Shown one piece after another: positions 13,771-15,314 of a stretch of DNA of 15,314 nt. Made by a program: the position numbers and the translations under genes. The DNA comes from DATGSF01 sp035302865. Its GTDB lineage: Bacteria > Bacteroidota > Bacteroidia > Chitinophagales > Chitinophagaceae. Location: NCBI GenBank assembly GCA_035302865.1, contig DATGSF010000191.1, positions 1-15,314 on the forward strand. The letters run 5' to 3'. The notes under the pieces are model-generated. The model did not search any database and had not been told where the DNA came from. It saw nothing but the letters and a program-made list of their open reading frames with translations. The stretch's first letter is position 1, and the number at the start of each line of letters is the position of its first letter.

Positions 13771-13884
13771 CAATTTTAAAATATAATATTTCTATTTCTA
13801 AGTTTTTTTATTTAATTAAAACAAATTTTCATTTTCACGATAGTTTATAAATTTCAATGAAAATTTTTATAATAATTATGATTA

Positions 13885-13898
13885 AATAAATATTTATT
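13885..13898. repeat. 14-bp perfect palindrome, copy 2 (upstream of the GEVED protein gene)
   Basis: AATAAATATTTATT, identical to 4413-4426, ends 35 bases before the ATG of the GEVED protein gene and lies about 150 bases upstream of exbD on the other strand. The flanks of the two copies differ, so it is not part of a longer repeat. Confidence 0.35.
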
Positions 13899-13933
13899 CT
13901 ACATTAGTACCATATAAGATAACTTTTTTACAA

Positions 13934-15314
13934 ATGAAGAATAATATTTGGTTTTATTTAACTCTTTTTTTTCTTGTAGGTACTAATATAGGCTTCTCAC
14001 AAACTTTCCCTGCGCCATACTGTTCAGTAAGCGTCAGTGCAGATGTAGAACCTATTACCTATGTAAAATTTGCTGGTATAGAAAATATTAGTTCCGCTGC
14101 AATAAACGGCTCTCCAGCGCATGAAGATTTCACTCATTTAGTGGGTACGGTTTGTCCCGGAACAACTTACGAATTACTTTTTAGAGGTAATACAAATGGA
14201 TTCTGGGACAATGATATTTTCGTATATATTGATTGGAATCAAGATGGAACATTTGATCAAGCTAATGAAAGATACTATCTAGGATGGATTGAAGACTCTG
14301 ATGGAAGCAGCCCTACTTATACAGCTGACATTGAAGTTCCTTCCGACGCCTTGATTGGCACTACTAGAATGCGTGTTTTAAAAAAATTCAGTGATTCAAG
14401 CCATACCCCTTGTGGAACCATAGGTTATGGACAAGCAGAGGATTATACCATTGTTGTAAGCAGTCCTAACCCTGACAAAATTGGTTATACAAGTCTCTTA
14501 ACAACGGCTCCAAGTATTTCAGAAAACAATTGGAGCAATAGCTGGTGCGCAGGATCTGGAACAGGCACTCCGATTGAAAACCTAATAGCAGGAGTTGGTT
14601 ATTCTATAGAGCACAACCCCACGCAAGGAAATTGCTCTTCTTATCTTACGGATGTACTTCTACAAGTATGGGGTGAAGGAAATGAATGTAATAATTTAAG
14701 CCCTATAGGCGCAATAGCAAGCAATTCATTAGATTTTGTTGCACCTCAATCTGGCGACTATCAAGTTAATGTCTCTTCAAATAGTTGCTTTGGAACAGCT
14801 AATACTAGCTGCCAATTTGGTTATGGACATGATTTTTCTGGACAATCTGCTGCTTTAAGATATAAACAAAGTACCACTATAAATAACACTACCTCAACGG
14901 ATGATATTTGTATTAATAACGAAAAACAACTAAGTTACACTTTAGGCAACTCTCATAATAATCCTGAAGTAACTTGGTCAATAACTCAGGGGCAAAGCCT
15001 TGGTAGCATTAATAACAATATTTTCACACCTTCTGGTTTAGGACAAGTAACTATTAGAGCTAGTGTTGGTGTTGCATATTCTGAGATCAGCTTTGAAATT
15101 GTTGACAACTCCGAAGTATATACAGACACAATTACTCTATGTGTGGCTCAATTGCCCTACACATGGCATGGAATAACATGGGACGTAAATACAATTCCTG
15201 GAAACTATTCCGAAAGCGTTAGTTACACAAATTCTGATGGTTGCGATAGTATACATAACTTAGAATTAATTATTAACGATTTGTATCAAGCAACAGAAAA
15301 TATAATGTTGTGTG
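13934..15314 (+). CDS. Large secreted GEVED-domain repeat protein, 5' part only
   Basis: An open frame of 460 codons from an ATG at 13934, without a stop, leaving the window. Residues 1-22 are a signal peptide (MKNNIWFY, hydrophobic core, IGFS, then QT). A GEVED domain follows (about 75-176), recognised by FVYIDWNQDGTFDQANE (96-112), TRMRVLKKF (144-152) and the ending GQAEDYTIVV (166-175). Residues about 185-312 are a cysteine-bearing domain that I do not recognise, with WSNSWCAGSG and FGYGHDFSGQ. An Ig-like stretch follows (about 317-391). From 396 a unit with LCVAQLPYTWHG and GCDSIHNLELIIND begins, a repeat type seen in Bacteroidota adhesins; the next unit seems to start at ENIMLC as the window ends. 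The family normally ends in a T9SS sorting domain, which would lie outside. It is probably surface-exposed or secreted; the ligand is unknown. Confidence 0.88.
   Translation, partial: MKNNIWFYLTLFFLVGTNIGFSQTFPAPYCSVSVSADVEPITYVKFAGIENISSAAINGSPAHEDFTHLVGTVCPGTTYELLFRGNTNGFWDNDIFVYIDWNQDGTFDQANERYYLGWIEDSDGSSPTYTADIEVPSDALIGTTRMRVLKKFSDSSHTPCGTIGYGQAEDYTIVVSSPNPDKIGYTSLLTTAPSISENNWSNSWCAGSGTGTPIENLIAGVGYSIEHNPTQGNCSSYLTDVLLQVWGEGNECNNLSPIGAIASNSLDFVAPQSGDYQVNVSSNSCFGTANTSCQFGYGHDFSGQSAALRYKQSTTINNTTSTDDICINNEKQLSYTLGNSHNNPEVTWSITQGQSLGSINNNIFTPSGLGQVTIRASVGVAYSEISFEIVDNSEVYTDTITLCVAQLPYTWHGITWDVNTIPGNYSESVSYTNSDGCDSIHNLELIINDLYQATENIMLC

Noticed and set aside
1..15314. Search for CRISPR repeats, insertion sequences, prophage or toxin-antitoxin genes, and RNA genes
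   Set aside because: No spaced direct repeats, transposase motifs, terminal inverted repeats, tRNA-like cloverleaf or rRNA sequence was seen. The gene content is almost entirely core chromosomal.

Overview
The window reads as a stretch of chromosome from a low-GC member of the Bacteroidota, most likely a Flavobacteriia-type bacterium. The evidence is: a PorP/SprF-family type IX secretion (T9SS) outer-membrane protein, a DUF4294 protein, a bacillithiol-type deacetylase, a GEVED-domain secreted repeat protein, AT-rich spacers, genes without obvious Shine-Dalgarno sequences, and several upstream matches to the Bacteroidota -7 promoter element TAnnTTTG. I see no rRNA, tRNA, CRISPR array, transposase or phage gene.

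Layout. Positions 1-1402 (minus strand): a DUF4294 exported protein followed by bshB1, one base apart. Positions 1507-4191 (plus): upp, a PorP/SprF-family protein ended by a strong terminator, then truB, whose promoter sits so close to its ATG that the mRNA is probably leaderless. Positions 4192-4501: a gene-free AT-rich gap. Positions 4502-6550 (plus): comEC, which lacks the C-terminal hydrolase domain of longer ComEC proteins. Positions 6492-7265 (minus): an omega-amidase (YafV-like nitrilase-family) gene cut by an in-frame TAA; its conserved 3' end continues past the stop and overlaps the end of comEC tail to tail. A perfect hairpin terminator for pckA sits 4 bases before its ATG. Positions 7324-11379 (minus): pckA, an outer-membrane beta-barrel protein, a membrane-anchored TPR protein and pdhA. 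Positions 11510-12586 (plus): recF, divergent from pdhA; both use non-ATG starts. Positions 12621-13734 (minus): exbD and lipB, coupled. Positions 13934-15314 (plus): the 5' part of a large secreted protein with a GEVED domain and the start of a repeat array, running off the window.

How the genes relate. Most are housekeeping genes of the Bacteroidota core: low-molecular-weight thiol synthesis (bshB1), uracil salvage (upp), tRNA pseudouridylation (truB), gluconeogenesis (pckA), pyruvate oxidation (pdhA) with lipoyl transfer for the same class of complex (lipB), recombination (recF) and DNA uptake (comEC). The cell-surface theme is carried by the PorP/SprF protein, the beta-barrel protein, ExbD and the GEVED protein. 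I found no convincing new multi-gene system. The points most worth a second look are the interrupted omega-amidase gene with its hairpin-blocked start, the probable leaderless truB, the ExbD gene without an adjacent ExbB, and the truncated surface-protein gene at the right edge.
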